A DNA stretch of 64,000 nt, taken from NCBI GenBank assembly GCA_002900995.3, contig CM035304.1:4914134-4978133 (forward strand), read 5' to 3'. Shown piece after piece: positions 34,212 through 46,439 of the stretch. Each line of letters opens with the position of its first letter. The stretch's first letter is position 1. The notes beneath the pieces were generated by a model, which ran no database searches, was not told where the DNA came from, and worked only from the letters and a program-made list of their open reading frames with translations. This stretch comes from Ganoderma boninense (taxonomy: Eukaryota > Basidiomycota > Agaricomycetes > Polyporales > Polyporaceae). The position numbers were made by a program, and so were the translations under genes.

Positions 34212-34804
34212 TTAAGAAGCGTCTACGTCTGGGGGACATGTATGGGAATGATATGTGTAGAATACGTGCTTTGTAAATATTTTCCCACAAGAACAACACC
34301 TGCACAAGACCGTAGCTAGCTCCTTGTCTGTCAAACCGCCGCTGGTACTATTCAGCTGAAATAGCAACGTCAGATTGTTGACGTACGTCTCCCCGGGCGG
34401 AACAATGTGGGCGGCCACGTCCTCCCCTGAAGAGCTCACAGTCAGCGGTCTGACAATCGTAAGGCGTAAATCACGCACCTCGCGCTCTTTTCTTGGGCTG
34501 GAGCTCCTCTCCTGCCAAAGAGAACGTGAGCTTCGGAGAATCATGGAGGAAACTGTTCCAAAACCTCACCTGCTAATGTTTTATGATTGGTTCTGGGGCT
34601 CCCATCGACAGAATCCTCACTGGAGTCATCTCGTTTGCGCGTCGCTAGATAAGAGATAAATAGACAAAATATTTGATCGTATAGTGTGGAATCGTCACCT
34701 CCCGTGGGGATTGCCTTTGGTAGATGCTGAGATAAAGTGGGAACTAGTGTTTGGTCGCGGGCGGACATCGAGAAGGCAGCAGACAAAATCTGTGGTTGGG
34801 TCAT
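34212..34804 (-). CDS. small protein with NLS-like patch and Cys/His motif, unknown
   Basis: Seen: three exons in consistent phase: 34804-34570 (starts MTQPQILSAAFSMSARDQ), a short exon giving GEELQPKKRAR, and a last exon giving HIVPPGETYVNNLTLLFQL, GGLTDKELATVL and CRCCSCGKIFTKH, ending YHSHTCPPDVDAS at 34212. Upstream ATG 34909 is in frame but adds unsupported sequence. The C-terminus has the pattern C-x-C-C-x-C-x(n)-H-x-H-x-C, possibly a zinc-binding knuckle, and PKKRAR looks like a nuclear localisation signal. Inferred: a small nuclear protein. Similar short proteins are, from my recollection, found in multiple copies in polypore genomes; I cannot confirm that here. It sits just downstream of the relic cluster and appears intact. 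Confidence 0.62.
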
Positions 34805-36556
34805 GATAGGAAATCGCGGAGGTCCTCTTAAACGCAGCGGCCTACGAGATGGGTAGAATGGCTCCTTGTGTCCGGACTGACACACAGCATACAGGTATAG
34901 ATACGGCAAGATTGGAACTCGTCGTTACCAGAGGGGGGATCACAGCATGTCTCGTCCTGATTCATGGTTACAGTTCGGTGGCATGGTCGAGCACCACACG
35001 CTGTCCACCGGCTGGGCCGTTCATATGCTATCGGCCGATGCACGTACGACCAGGGCCCATGAGGTGCACGAAGTTCTCCCATGAGAAGGCCGGCAGAGCA
35101 CGGGATCCTCGAAGCTGATTCCCTTGGCATAGAATGGATGGCAGAGGCAGGAGCCGCTGGGGGATCGCGCCATATCTAGAACCCACGTGAGTACGGGGAT
35201 GGGAAGACCTCTACCGACGCAGCTGGGCGGCCTCCGCGAGAGAGCGGACGAGGGCGAGAACAGGAAGACTGACAGAACGATGTACTTATACACAGCCACA
35301 TGTACTTATCATGGGGCGTGTCCTCCGAGCGACTTAGGGTCCGTCGTGAAAGAGCGGACAAGGGCGAGAAGAGGAAGACTCACAGAACGATGAGCCTACG
35401 CACAGCCACATGTACATGGGGCGTGTCCTCCGAGCGGCCTGGGGTCCTCTGGCACAATCCCTCCAATTTGTTATAGTAACCTGAGAGTCGTGCCGAGTCC
35501 TAGATGATTAGGTTCAATGGTCAGCAACGAGGTTTGGGACGCGCGCGAAGTTCATTGCTGCGTGCGCAGTGTGTGCATGAAACCTACCTCCAAGTGGTGT
35601 GTCGTTGGCAAGTTGCAAGACGGAGGGAGGAGGCCGAGTCCCGAACGCCTGCTGCCAAACGCCGGGATGTCACGACTGTCACAAAGAAGCCACAGGGACT
35701 GAGACCCTGCTTTGAGCTCTCCACAGCCACCATGGGTTCGGCTCGTTTTCTTTCCCCTCGGCGAGGACCCCGGCTTCCGATCGCGCTGTCCTCCAGTCCA
35801 CCATTCTCTTCCGTCGGGAAAGGTCTGGGACAGATGAAGGGGAAGTCGCGTCTCAGCCGACCCTCGGTCTACGCGTGCGCGCCTGCGGCCCAGTTCGCCG
35901 TTTGCTTGCCATTGACCGCCTGACCGCCCGCCAGGATACAACGGCGCGACATCGCCCCCCGCCTCTGGCAGGCAGGTTTTCGATCTTCTCGCGGGCCCCT
36001 CGGTACGTCTTTAACTCTCTGGTGGCGGTGACCCGAGTGCTGAACTCCTCAAGCGCGACGACCACGATCGGCACTTTCATTACAGCACCCACCCGTCTCT
36101 AGCGGCTTTCTGTCCCTTTCCACGAGGGGACGGCGATTTGGCAAACATGGCATAAGGGAGCAACCACCAATTTGACGAAGACGCAATGCTGCGTTGGCGA
36201 GGCCAGAAGTGAGTTGTAGCACCCCATTCAAAGCTTCCTTGGCCCCGCCTTTCGCCTGAGAGACAGTGAATTACGTCCTGTCATCCACAGTGGGGCGAAC
36301 ATTCAGCATCTCCAGTCAGCTTATAATCCTCACCCTCCATCCATCTGCATCCCCCCATCCCCTTTCAATACTGCTTCGATGTCTTACTTCTTGCCAACCT
36401 CCAACGTAGCTGGACGCTCGGTGCCTCACCAGTTTCCCACGCGCGTCGCTCCAGTCCTGGGCAAGTCTCTCTCCATACTGTGGCCCATTTCTCTGCGTCG
36501 CTGACCCAGATTCTTCAGCTCTGCTTGGTGGCGCTGCCGCCGGGGCCGTTGTCAAT
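34805..36556. other. 1.75 kb without a supported gene
   Basis: Several long open frames overlap each other on both strands (for example 35504-35923 plus against 35552-35941 minus), typical of GC-rich non-coding sequence. Apart from the two-copy direct repeat listed separately I see nothing definite. Confidence 0.4.
35240..35446. repeat. two-copy direct repeat, about 110-bp period
   Basis: Copy 1 (from about 35240) and copy 2 (from about 35350) share 'gagcgga(c)aagggcgagaa', 'aggaagact.acagaacgatg', 'acagccacatgtac' and 'atggggcgtgtcctccgagcg'. They differ by scattered substitutions and a short indel, so the duplication is not recent. No link to a gene. Confidence 0.75.
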
Positions 36557-38073
36557 ATGCCTTCCGCAGAAGTCGAAACCCTTGCTCGTTTCACTCGCCG
36601 TCCAGACGCGGGAACGTGGCGTGCGCTCTTCAGCAGCAAGTTCCAGCGCATGCAAAGTCTAGCATACGCACCCGGCCGAAGGGACCCCCCTCAACCCCCT
36701 TTCTCCTTCGTTGTCCCCTCTCACTCCCCTTCCTCCTTCGCTACTCTCGTTGGAAGGGTCTGTGTTTATTCAGTCTTCCTTCACCCATACTACAAGAAAA
36801 TCGTCCTCGCTGGGGTTGACTGTGAGGTCACGGAACAAGTAGCCTTCGTCGTGTTCTATGGAGAAGGCCCCCATCCAACCGGGGAGATGCGTACCATGAT
36901 GATGCTGGAATTCGCCGGCTTAGTACACGCGTACGTTTTTCTCTCTCCCATCCACTACCCGTACTACACACCCATTGATTTGTACTCCAACTGTGCAGTC
37001 TTTGTCGCGAATTCACAGCATGGTGTTCCTTCTGGGATGCTACACCAGACAAGGACTTGTCACCCGAGGCTGCTAGCAAGCTCTTGACCTCGGCGGCCAG
37101 TACGTTGCTACAGACCCCTCATCCTAGCACGTACTGACTTGACCCTGCAGATACCATACTGGAAACGAGCTACGACTCGTGGATCGAGGCGGTAGTCTTC
37201 GTGTTCGGGGGCGTCCCTGAACTGTGGGGGTTGACGAGTTCGCCTACTGGAGGCGATAATGGTAACTGGGAAGAGGCCATGCGTAGTGCGTACTCTCTTT
37301 GTATTAACCACCAGTGTTCGTTACAAGCAGCTCGTTGACGGTCCCTTAGGTCAGCCTCGGGTCATACGTGCTATCGCTCACACTGCCATCCAGGCTGAGC
37401 AGAACAGGGTTGGCAATGATGGCGATTTGCCCGGTAAGTCCCAGCTCGTATACCCAATGACGTCTGGAATGTTATTGTGTCTGACTCAAATCCTTCCTGT
37501 ATCGTCTCAGCTCCTTCGGGGTCGGGTGAAAATGTATCTGACCCCGTCGACGACTTCATTCGAAGTGTGAACCTACCACCGATCACTACTGCGAACGTTG
37601 GGATGCCCGCTGTCCCTCCCTGCCACCTGTTTATGCATGAGATGGACCCCTACGACTACCTTGCCTTCAACGATGATTCCATCTTTGAAGTGGATCCAAA
37701 CGACTCGAACACCCCTCCAGTCCGACCTCGCACCGGTCGCGGCTCTCGACGGTCATCCTTGGCGTCCCTGTTGGCCAGAGCAAATGAGCTCTCGATGCCA
37801 CAAGTCAAAGCGTTGTCGCTGAGACTCCTTGAAGAGATCCAGAGCGAGGAGGACAAACAAAGAGGTATGATTCTGGACTACCTCCGCCGCCTGCGACATG
37901 GAGCCTCTTTTTCTCTCGAGCTCCGGCTGTGGCATGAAGCTCACGGCGCCCCGTTGGACGAGGAGACAAGAACAGCACTCCATAAAGCTATCCATACTGC
38001 GAATGCCTTCACGTTGGCCGTTCTGCCGAAGCTGCCGGTCCACGCCCCGCAAACTTCCTCTCCGGCGTCGTGA
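36557..38073 (+). CDS. uncharacterised multi-exon protein
   Basis: Seen: start MPSAEVETLARFTRRPDAGTW at 36557. The first exon runs to about 36930 (KIVLAGVDCEVTEQVAFVVF, EMRTMMMLEFAGLVHA). Next comes an exon TAWCSFWDATPDKDLSPEAAS, then ILETSYDSWIEAVVFVFGGVP and ELWGL, a short exon AEQNRVGNDGDLP, and a long last exon VSDPVDDFIRSVNLPPI, DYLAFNDDSIFEVD, a basic TGRGSRRSSLASLLARAN, LSLRLLEEIQSEEDK and TALHKAIHTANAFTLAVL, ending at TGA 38073. Junctions such as A|gtacgt...cag|AT give consistent frames, which supports a real gene. No domain is recognised; the C-terminal third looks helical. The exact N-terminus and one internal junction near 37285-37350 are uncertain. Confidence 0.55.
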
Positions 38074-39044
38074 GATGGCCGCGTTCATATCGATGGTATG
38101 TTGCGTATCATCCTTCTTTTGGATGACCAAGTCTCATATGTTCGCGGGCCATTAGGTGCTTCCTTGTCCCGTGTTCGTTGACCGCCTGTCTTCGGGAGAA
38201 TGGATGTCGACCTGGCTTATTCTGCTTTATCACGCTTCCTTTGCATACCGTCTTCCACCTCCTCCTTCTTGCCTTAGACCTATGTCGTGTTGGGATCCTC
38301 TGCACGTTGTTGAATGAGATATGCACCTAGACTGTCGTAGAAAACCGGGCCTTGCATGGCGTCCCACTGTGTCCTCATTGGCGATCACTTTCGCTCGAGT
38401 GCGCGACGCCTGGGAAATGCGACGAGAGAGGTGTTGAGCTGGATATTCATGATCAGGGGTGATTGATTTGATGGCACATAGCCTCGTCTGCCACCTTCCT
38501 CCCCAATTCAAGTTGCAAAACATGTCCGAAAGAAAGCCCCTGTGCTCCAGTCCGCCAAACAACCTTAATGGTGCCAAGTCTCACAGTGAACGTATTCATG
38601 GGCTTGCCCATAGTGCGGCGAAATAAGCCTTTGAAGCTGAACCAATCAGACGTACTATACCGTGGTACCCCTGTGCACTCAAATGTTCGATGACGCACTC
38701 CAACTTCGACATGTCCACGAACGACTACGTCCGCCGGTGTCACGATCAACAAAGGGAACTTGAAGTTACTCTCGCCGTTGTGTCATTTGCGGGGGACCGA
38801 TTGTAGATTCTACTAGTTGGGTAATAAGAGCTAAAACGGTGCTACGAGGACAATGCCGCACGAGGCTGGGAAGGTAGACAGCACAGACAGAAGTCCGCAG
38901 GCAACAAAAGGCGGCACAACAAGCAAGACCGTAACGTCGTTGTCTGTATGTAGCACGTATTCCCTCGACATTGACTGTCATGCAAATAGGTGTTAGTCTC
39001 GAGCAGACCAGCGCATAAATAAAGACCCCACTTGCGATAACACC
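38074..39044. other. gap between convergent genes
   Basis: About 970 nt holding two 3' ends. A minus frame at 38752-38453 (with RHRTFECTGVPRY and FTVRLGTIKVVWRT) has protein-like composition but no start context, splice partners or family, so I do not call it. Confidence 0.35.
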
Positions 39045-41567
39045 TCACGCTTCCTCTTCCTCCGGAAGGTCCTGAGACTGATTGCCATCTTCTCCTTCGA
39101 GAAGCTCATTCAAGGTGGCCTGCATAATGTGAGAGGATGCGAGTTGCATGGCCAAACAAATGTGGTTGCAGATGTGGGAAGTAATAAAGTCTTGTAGGCC
39201 CTTCGCCCCATGATCTCCGAGTCCAGACGTTCTGAATTTCGCAATAAGTCTCAGTGCACATAGGTCACGTACTTGGAGGTAACTGACCCTTCTACAGTGT
39301 GTGTCATGGGGTCGAACAAGGTGAGCGACAACTTCCCATTCGCATTGGCGTTGTTTGAGCCTGGAGTACGAACACGCATCAAGCCACAGATCTGCACAAA
39401 ACGCATCACCATACCTTGTATGTCAGCAAAGACATAACGGCACGCCGTCTGCTCAGCCACGAAGTGCGCGAACGCAGTCGCGGTCAATGATCGCAAGTCG
39501 CTGCGAGCCGTTGAGCCTAGAGTACCACTGAACTTGACCACTGTCGTTGTCAGACGCAAAGGTTCGACCAGATACACCCCTGAAATTTCTTCTGTGCGTT
39601 CAACAGGACTCGCGGCGGCATCGTCGGCACTACCTTCAGTAGCCTTCTCAGCTACGGGACCAGGCAGAGGAGTGGGCTTGTATGTCTTGATCAGAAATGC
39701 TTCTGAGACATCGAACTCTGCCCACCCCACAAAGACTCAGCGATGCGTAAAGCATAAATGGCATATTCTCACCAGCAATATCCACGCCCTGATCGTACGC
39801 GATGGCCTTGAATTTTTCCACGAAGTAGGCCATGCGTTTGATCCGGATAAGGTCCGCCGTGAGTACGCTAAGAGCTCGTTGCAGGGGAATGTTCCCCGAT
39901 CGCCCACCACCCACATTCACCAGCTTCTTGGCAACGTAAGGCTTGTCAGAAAATCGCAACTGCGCGGCATAGGGAAAGGTCAGTCGGTGAACGGGTGCCA
40001 TGTATACTTTTATGGAGACTAACGCCGAACACGTCCTTTGTGTTGCCACGCTCGCCAGCCCTGAGGTCAAAGGGCCGCGTCTCTAAGAACCCCGACAGCA
40101 ACGAAGACTCTTCCATGAGCGTTGGACTACCAGAACCCTCAGAGATCAGACAAGTGGTCTTCCTGAACTGAATCTCCACCACCGAGATAGTGGGCGGGGT
40201 CTGGGTAAGAAGATCACCATCGCCGACAAATAGTGATCGAAGTGTCTGGCGCGGTGGCTGGGAAGGCGTATCCTCTGCCGAAAAGTTATCATTACTGACA
40301 ATGCATGCGGAGAGAATGACTGACCTCGGACACGCTTGGAGCCTTGACCACCGCCCTGGGCGTCTGCAGCTGCAACTGCTGACGTCTTGCGTTTCGAACC
40401 AGCTTTTCCGGCGCCGACCAACTCAGGGTCTTCGGTACGAGCTGTGTACTGTAATTTCGTCAGGTGTGACCGAACAATGACTCAAAATGACTTACCTGAC
40501 CAATGTTGATATACAGCTCCACACTGAAGGCGTTCGTCTTCGAGTTCGGCTTCCCTTTGCGTTGAGTCCCTTTCGGAAGCACGATGTACGTATCCCGATA
40601 CTCGGGCCGGCTGTAGACTTGGTACCAATGCGCCACTGTCATGACAAGACTATCTGCCGGAAAAACGTAGTTGTTTGGGGCTCGTAGACTTGTCTCCTCT
40701 CTAGATGACCCGTAATCTCAATCCTCAATCTATCTGTTTGGCCCAGACGGAAGCACTTACTCGAGCAATGAGGCAGAATAGAATTCAGTCCATCGCCCAT
40801 TTACTTCCTTGACGATGCGGGACCGAAGTGCTAAGGCTACATGTGAGAGGTGGAACATCACGAGCACTGCATAGGATGCTACCCACCTAACATCGTATTC
40901 ACTTCGGGGAAAAATATCACACCCATCCCAAGCATCTGATCGACTTGTTTGGAAGAATCGCTGCGGCGACATTCGTAATAAATGGTGTAATGGTTCACCT
41001 GTGTTCTATGGGAGGCGGTGCTCAAGCCCTGAGAAGCCCGAAGAGTTTGGAGCTCCTCTAACGAAACCCCCATCCCGACCGCGGCAGGATTGCCATTTCG
41101 ATCCTTGTGGAATTTGAACTCGAGGTCTGCACGGCGACGTTGAGCAGAGTTCTCCCGCTCGGGGTCCGAAGCGCCTGACTCGTAATTTTCTACAATTATG
41201 TCAGGAATACGCTCCCATCCGGCGGTGCGCTGGCGAACAAAACTCACCAGCTCGGCGACACGTCCCACATGGATCCGACACTGTCGTGCCGCAGATGCCG
41301 CACTCTCGGCACTGCGTGTAAGCGACCTGAAAGCGTGTCAGACTCCAAGCATGCCAATAGGAGCGAGCATACCCAAATCTCCTCTTTCTCTGCATTGCTG
41401 ACGGTCGGATCTTGTAGTTTTTGGCACATAAAGCATATCTTGCCGCCAGGTTCCATTCGAGGAAACACCAGCTGACAACCATTGTTGACATTGTCCTGGC
41501 CTCCGCAACGGTCGACGTTGCTGGGCGGTCGATAATGAAGAGGTGCTCGGCGGGCGATAGACGACAT
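39045..41567 (-). CDS. alpha-type (MHCK/eEF2K-like) protein kinase
   Basis: Seen: start MSSIARRAPLHYRPPSN at 41567. The N-terminal Cys module has ICFMCQKL then QCRECGICGTT and PCGTC, likely zinc-binding. A middle section carries RVAELVSFVRQRTAGW, HYTIYYECRRSDSSKQVDQM, HWYQVYSRPEYRDTYIVLP and a basic GSKRK patch. The kinase part near the C-terminus has YVAKKLVNVG (ATP-binding Lys), AFLIKTYKPTPLPGP, VYLVEPLRL, KFSGTLGS, ATAFAHFVAEQT, YVFADIQG (catalytic Asp), LTLFDPMTHTVEG, SGLGDHGAKGL and SHICNHICLAM (Zn-binding His/Cys), ending DLPEEEEA at 39045. Known: alpha-kinases phosphorylate Ser/Thr in helical contexts and use this Asp-Gln and Gly-rich arrangement with a structural zinc. Such genes are expanded in Agaricomycetes. 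About ten short introns; no break seen. Substrate unknown. Confidence 0.88.
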
Positions 41568-42921
41568 GGCTGGGCAAGATATGAACGCTGCAAGGCGAAG
41601 GTAATGTCGTGGTGAGGTGTCGAGGGAGAATAACAGTGAGCGGGAGGAGGGCGCAGGATTTGCGACCTACAGAAGACAATAAAGGCATGTTTTCTTTATA
41701 TAATGGTGCCTGGCCAGTGGGGAAAATTGAGCATCGATAAATCAATCTTGGCACCATGCACCAGAGGATGTTGCACACAGCCACTGTTTGTAACGGACTG
41801 GGGTCGGCGACGGATTTTCAATCTACGGGCAGCCAAGCAGTGATCAGCACGGAGACACACGCGTCAGTGAAGATACAGCAAATCGGCCCGGAGGATGCAT
41901 AGCTTGGAATCGAAAAAACGACGCTGATACCGCCTCGAAATTTGAGGAGACCTTCACGTTTCGAGCTAGGGTGAAATTAGGTCTTACAGAATCCTCGAGC
42001 ACGACACAGCGATCTGCCACCTGCGCTGTAGCGGAGAAGTGTAGGTCGCCTGAAGGGCTTGCCAGCACTGGAACGAAGTTATCATTAGTAACCGCAGCTC
42101 CAATGAGAGCCGTTAGACCCACATATGGCAGGGCCAAAAGTACCTTATGACGAAGCATCCTCATCAACATCGGTTTGTGGCACTGCTGGAGGATGAAACG
42201 TACCACCAGGTATAACACAGAGAACTTGACCAACGTCAACGTCCTGACACTGCCACAGCGAGAACCAATATCGCCTTCCGCACCATGTCTTGAGATGCCC
42301 GGGAGAATTACTTAGTACGGTGAATTGACGAGGCCGCGGACAGTGGCTCTTCAGTTCGCTCAGCTACTCATATGTATTGACAGCTGAACATCGGCACGGG
42401 GAGAGCGCGGCATAGGGTGAGGACGGTGGACTAGCAGGTGGAGGAGAGGTTGAGGGCGGCGCGGTACAAAGTGGGAGATCGGGGTTTAGAGCGGTGAGAT
42501 GCGGGTGTGCCACTGTGTGGAACTGGGGCGCTAACGGCCTGTGTTGTTCCGGCCCGGGACCGCGCTCCCAATCATTCCCTCTTGCGGCCGTGTAAATGTA
42601 CAGTACTGCGCACGCAATAGATCAAGTATGGTGAGTGCCGCGCAAGTAGTTACACAAATATAGATGCCGATGCTGGAACGGTTCAAGTGCTTGGAATGCA
42701 GTCAGGTGTGATTACACTGGAAGTACGAGGCAGAACGTGACCAGCGGGATCGTCAAAACCCTCCTCAGCACTAGCTCTCGTCATCGTTTATCTCCACAAA
42801 ATGTATAGCTACAGGACGATGGGAAAGTGTAAGGAGGCCACTGTGTACAGGTGAAGCGATACATGGGAAGTTTGCTGTCTACGACTTGGACTTCGTCCAT
42901 ACCAGTACTCGCTTGAAGTAT
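41568..42921. other. 1.35 kb without a supported gene
   Basis: Upstream of the kinase start and downstream of the next minus-strand gene. A minus frame at 42239-41844 has one possible apolar helix (LLALPYVGLTALIGAAV) but no start context or splice support. The kinase promoter should lie here. Confidence 0.4.
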
Positions 42922-43742
42922 CTAATTACATCCTTCCTCGTCAGTCACCCGCAGCACCGAAAATGCGTTGACCACGCTATCCAGATCGACTCGACGAGCC
43001 CGTGGGCGCGGGCGGGGCCTAGGGCGGGTTTCCGAGGGGTTCAGAGTTTGTATGAGAGGTGGGCGACGGTACGCCTCCTATGAACAAAGTGCGTATGTGA
43101 GCCTATGACTCGGAGCTGACCATGCCCACGGATCTGAATCTCACCTTCACATTGTTGATAAAACATAAGAACCTGCACCAGACGTCGCCCTCGTTCCTTG
43201 AAGGCCGTGCCTCGATAGCGCTGACGACAGCATACAACCACCCGAGGCTACGGGTAAAGCGGAGGGGAGACGTCCGTCTAGCGGATACGCTAGTAAGCCA
43301 CAGAGGGGCTTCCTGGGTGTTCATCTCCCAGGAAGCCAGCCGTGCTGTATGGTTTCCACCAGTCGGCAGAGGGGTCTCCACGCGCACAACCAAGGTATGC
43401 GCCGGCGCTGTGGCAAACATTGCGTAATATGTTTCCTATAGAAATTGAGAGAACAATCGACATAGATACACGAGCATTGCACGCACGAAGTCGACCTCAA
43501 CGTAGACCTTCAGGTGCACTTGAACGTTAGCACCGGGTCCCAGGAGGCCGAAGTCCAAGTCTGTACCACGCTCGCCAGCGTGAAGAGAATGTACAAAAAA
43601 ATCTGGGGGAGTTAACGGGACATCCAGAGACCCTGGCATGGGAACGGCAGAAGAGTTATGTCGGCCAGCAGGAGGGCGTTGGCGGGATGATGCCTCTAAC
43701 CTCGCGGATCGAGTGAATCGCACACGGGCAAGTTTGGCCATG
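42922..43742 (-). CDS. uncharacterised protein, several exons
   Basis: Seen: start MAKLARVRFTRSARLE at 43742. Exon 1 (with SLDVPLTPPDFF and HLKVYVEVDF) ends before a typical 51-nt intron (gtgcgt...ctatag). The next exon reads ETYYAMFATAPAHTLVVRVETPLP, TARLASWEMNTQEAPLWL, WLYAVVSAIEARP and FLCFINNVK. After another intron the last exon reads EAYRRPPLIQTLN, a Pro/Arg run, and VVNAFSVLRV, ending at TAG 42922. All phases are 0. A further intron inside exon 1 (gtacat...gctaacgttcaag) is possible. The splice logic supports a gene. No domain is recognised; the beta-strand-like middle could be a small sandwich fold. Function unknown. Confidence 0.5.
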
Positions 43743-45505
43743 CTGGACGAAGGGATGCTGCTGGCAAATCCACAGTGGTAATATAAGCTATGCAGAACCC
43801 GAGCCGAACGCATGCTGTACGATAAGTACCTCTGAGACCTGCCAGTGATTCCTGGCGGTGACGATCGCCCTCCCGGGCCGAGTTAGGTCATATCACGGAT
43901 ATCAAATGCCATGCTCTGGACTGTGTTCGGCAGACCGGTGGCGGTCCACCGCATGGTCGACATCGTCTGGCATGGTGTTAAAAAGTCACGACTGTATTGT
44001 CAGTTGACCTATGGCGAGGGGAAGGCTGTGGTTGGCGGCTAGACAGAAGGAACATGAATGAGTTGCTCACCGGGTTCCGTCGCCACTGAACCTGGAGCGA
44101 CTGTGCCGGGCTCATGCTTCGTGTCCTTCACAGTACAATTCTCCGTGCTAGACTGTGAAATCATTCCCCCGGTGGCACGGAAGCTAGATGGAAGGCGGTG
44201 CGAGGAAACTCCTCGCCAATTGCGACGTGACTAAGTAGGCGGTTCTTTTCGGTGCGATTTCCTCACAGGCTGCCAAGCGAGAAAAATAAATTCAAGCTTG
44301 GACTGTGCTTTTATGCACCCATCCTACCCCCAGTGCCACCTTCACCACCTTGATTCACATGAGCATGCAGGAAGAGGAGCAAATAGCGTACCAGTGGGGA
44401 GGATCTTGACGGATGCTGCCTCTCAAGGGCAACAGCTAACCGAAGAAGCGGCAGAGGCTTGTGTCGGAGCCAATATTGCTCCGGCGATTGCCGTCGGTAG
44501 ACACGTTTTAGTGGGGGTCCTGCACAAGCACCCCAACCCTTTCCCTTGTGCAAACGGCCTCTCTGCTGGCCGTCCACAACCTTCTTCTTTACGACTCCTC
44601 GAGTCCATAACGATTCGCTCACCTGCGCCGCTCTTGTGTCCTAGAACTCTCGTACGTCGCCACTTGTAAGCCGTTCACGAATTTGGTGCCAAGGTATGCA
44701 GCATACCGCTGTCCTTCCTCCCTGTGTTGATCCCGCACTGAAACGTTGCGCTGCGGCTGTGCAGGATGCGAATGGGAATGGGCAAAGTGCTCCGCTTCGT
44801 CGGTGTCAAGTTCAGACTCTTTGACTCGTCTTCTGTGGAAAAGGCTGTTAGATCAGAGGAACAAGACCGTAGGCATCCCTCCCCGGCGGACAACACTTCG
44901 TGCTCTGCTGACATTGAGTCATAGTAGGATTGCAGACAGATTCCAGCGATGGAAACCAATCGTTATCATGTTCGGACTGCTCGGCCTTCTCCCAGTCCAT
45001 TCCTTTACATGTCGATGTTGAAGCGGTGTCTAAGCGGTTGGCAGTCCCTCCGGTTTGCGTCTCGTACGACATGGGAGAAGAATCTCGGCAGCCGTCCAAC
45101 CTTGCTGCGACTGATGTTCCTCCTACCCCGTTGTCGCAACGAGATGCTCCTGCGGCCACTTCGCCTCATCCCCCCCGGGGCCCGTTGCCAATGTCGGGTC
45201 TTGCTACGCCTATGGCGTCCTCAGCTTACCACCCGCTGCCTTCCGCAGCCCAGCGCTCTGCTCCCGCATATCCTTCTCCTGGAGTGTATTCCATCGTAAT
45301 TCCTTGATGTGACAGGCACCCGGAATGTGTAACTCAGTGGACTTGCTGGGCAGTCGGCACCGGTCGGTGGACTGCTATCCAGCGCTACAGCTGCTCGGCC
45401 AGGGGCGATGTATACGCGCTAGTGCTGTCCGGCCGGTACTCTTGAGGGTAGCACACTGGCTGACCGGCCGGAGACGTTCTACGGGGCACTGACCGCATCT
45501 ACGTT
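43743..45505. other. 1.76 kb with no firm gene; one doubtful plus-strand candidate
   Basis: A plus-strand candidate starts MGMGKVLRFVGVKFRLFD near 44771 and could continue in a Pro/Ser-rich exon (44930-45307, ending SPGVYSIVIP). The joining intron cannot be placed in phase with confidence and no family is known. The rest (43743-44700) shows only overlapping frames on both strands. Confidence 0.3.
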
Positions 45506-46325
45506 CGCTCACCTCCGCTGTGTAAAATACTGCCGTTCCGGGTGTTCCAGACGCACAATGGGCGGCGTGCCCGGCGTGTACGTTCCTCTCCCCCCGTGCA
45601 GACCGGTCGGTCGGCTCGCCCGCCCACGCCATCCTGCCGACCGGGGCACATAGGTCTGTGCTCATGGCGGCCGGCCGGTGTGCGCCCACAATATATGCAC
45701 GCTCTCCGCCCTCCGCTCACCTCCGCTGTGTAAAATACTGCCGTTCCAGGTGTTCCAGACGTACAATGGGCGGCGTGCCCGGCGTGTACGTTCCTCTCCC
45801 CCTGTGCAGACCGGTCGGTCGGCTCGCCCGCCCACGCCATCCTGCCGACCGGGGCACATAGGTCTGTGCTCATGGCGGCCGGCCGGTGTGCGCCCACAAT
45901 ATATGCACGCTCTCCGCCCTCCGCTCACCTCCGCTGTGTAAAATACTGCCGTCCCCGGGTGTTCCAGACGTACAATGGGCGGCGTGCCCGGCGTGTACGT
46001 TCCTCTCCCCCCGTGCAGACCGGTCGGTCGGCTCGCCCGCCCACGCCATCCTGCCGACCGGGGCACATAGGTCTGTGCTCATGGCGGCCGGCCGGTGTGC
46101 GCCCACAATATATGCACGCTCTCCGCCCTCCGCTCACCTCCGCTGTGTAAAATACTGCCGTCCCCGGGTGTTCCAGACGTACAATGGGCGGCGTGCCCAG
46201 CGTGTACGTTCCTCTCCCCCCGTGCAGACCGGTCGGTCGGCTCGCCCGCCCACGCCATCCTGCCGACCGGGGCACATAGGTCTGTGCTCATGGTGGCCGG
46301 CCGGTGTGCGCCCACAATCTATGCC
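45506..46325. repeat. tandem repeat, four copies of 208 bp
   Basis: Copies begin at 45506, 45714, 45922 and 46131, each with 'cgctcacctccgctgtgtaa'. Unit spacing is 208, 208 and 209 bp. Copies are nearly identical (a handful of substitutions and a one-base indel after 'ctgccgt'), which indicates recent expansion or homogenisation. Each unit contains 'gaccggtcggtcggctcg' and 'ggcggccggccggtgtgcgc', both GC-rich and self-complementary. Long open frames on both strands across the array are a by-product of repetition and GC content, not evidence of coding. Confidence 0.92.
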
Positions 46326-46439
46326 ACTCCGCGATCATGGCCGCTGGCTTGTTCTATTGTACTACGATCATTCACCGCATTCGTTTCATGCAAACAGCGC
46401 ACAAGATGTACCATTCCGCATAGCTATGTAAACTACGTA

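Noticed and set aside
35504..35941. Overlapping 139- and 129-codon frames on opposite strands
   Set aside because: Mutually exclusive, no family, no splice context; typical of GC-rich intergenic sequence.
45499..46431. Many overlapping long frames (up to 256 codons) in the 208-bp repeats
   Set aside because: They repeat on both strands because the DNA unit is GC-rich and repeated; unit length is not a multiple of three, so the encoded frame changes from unit to unit.
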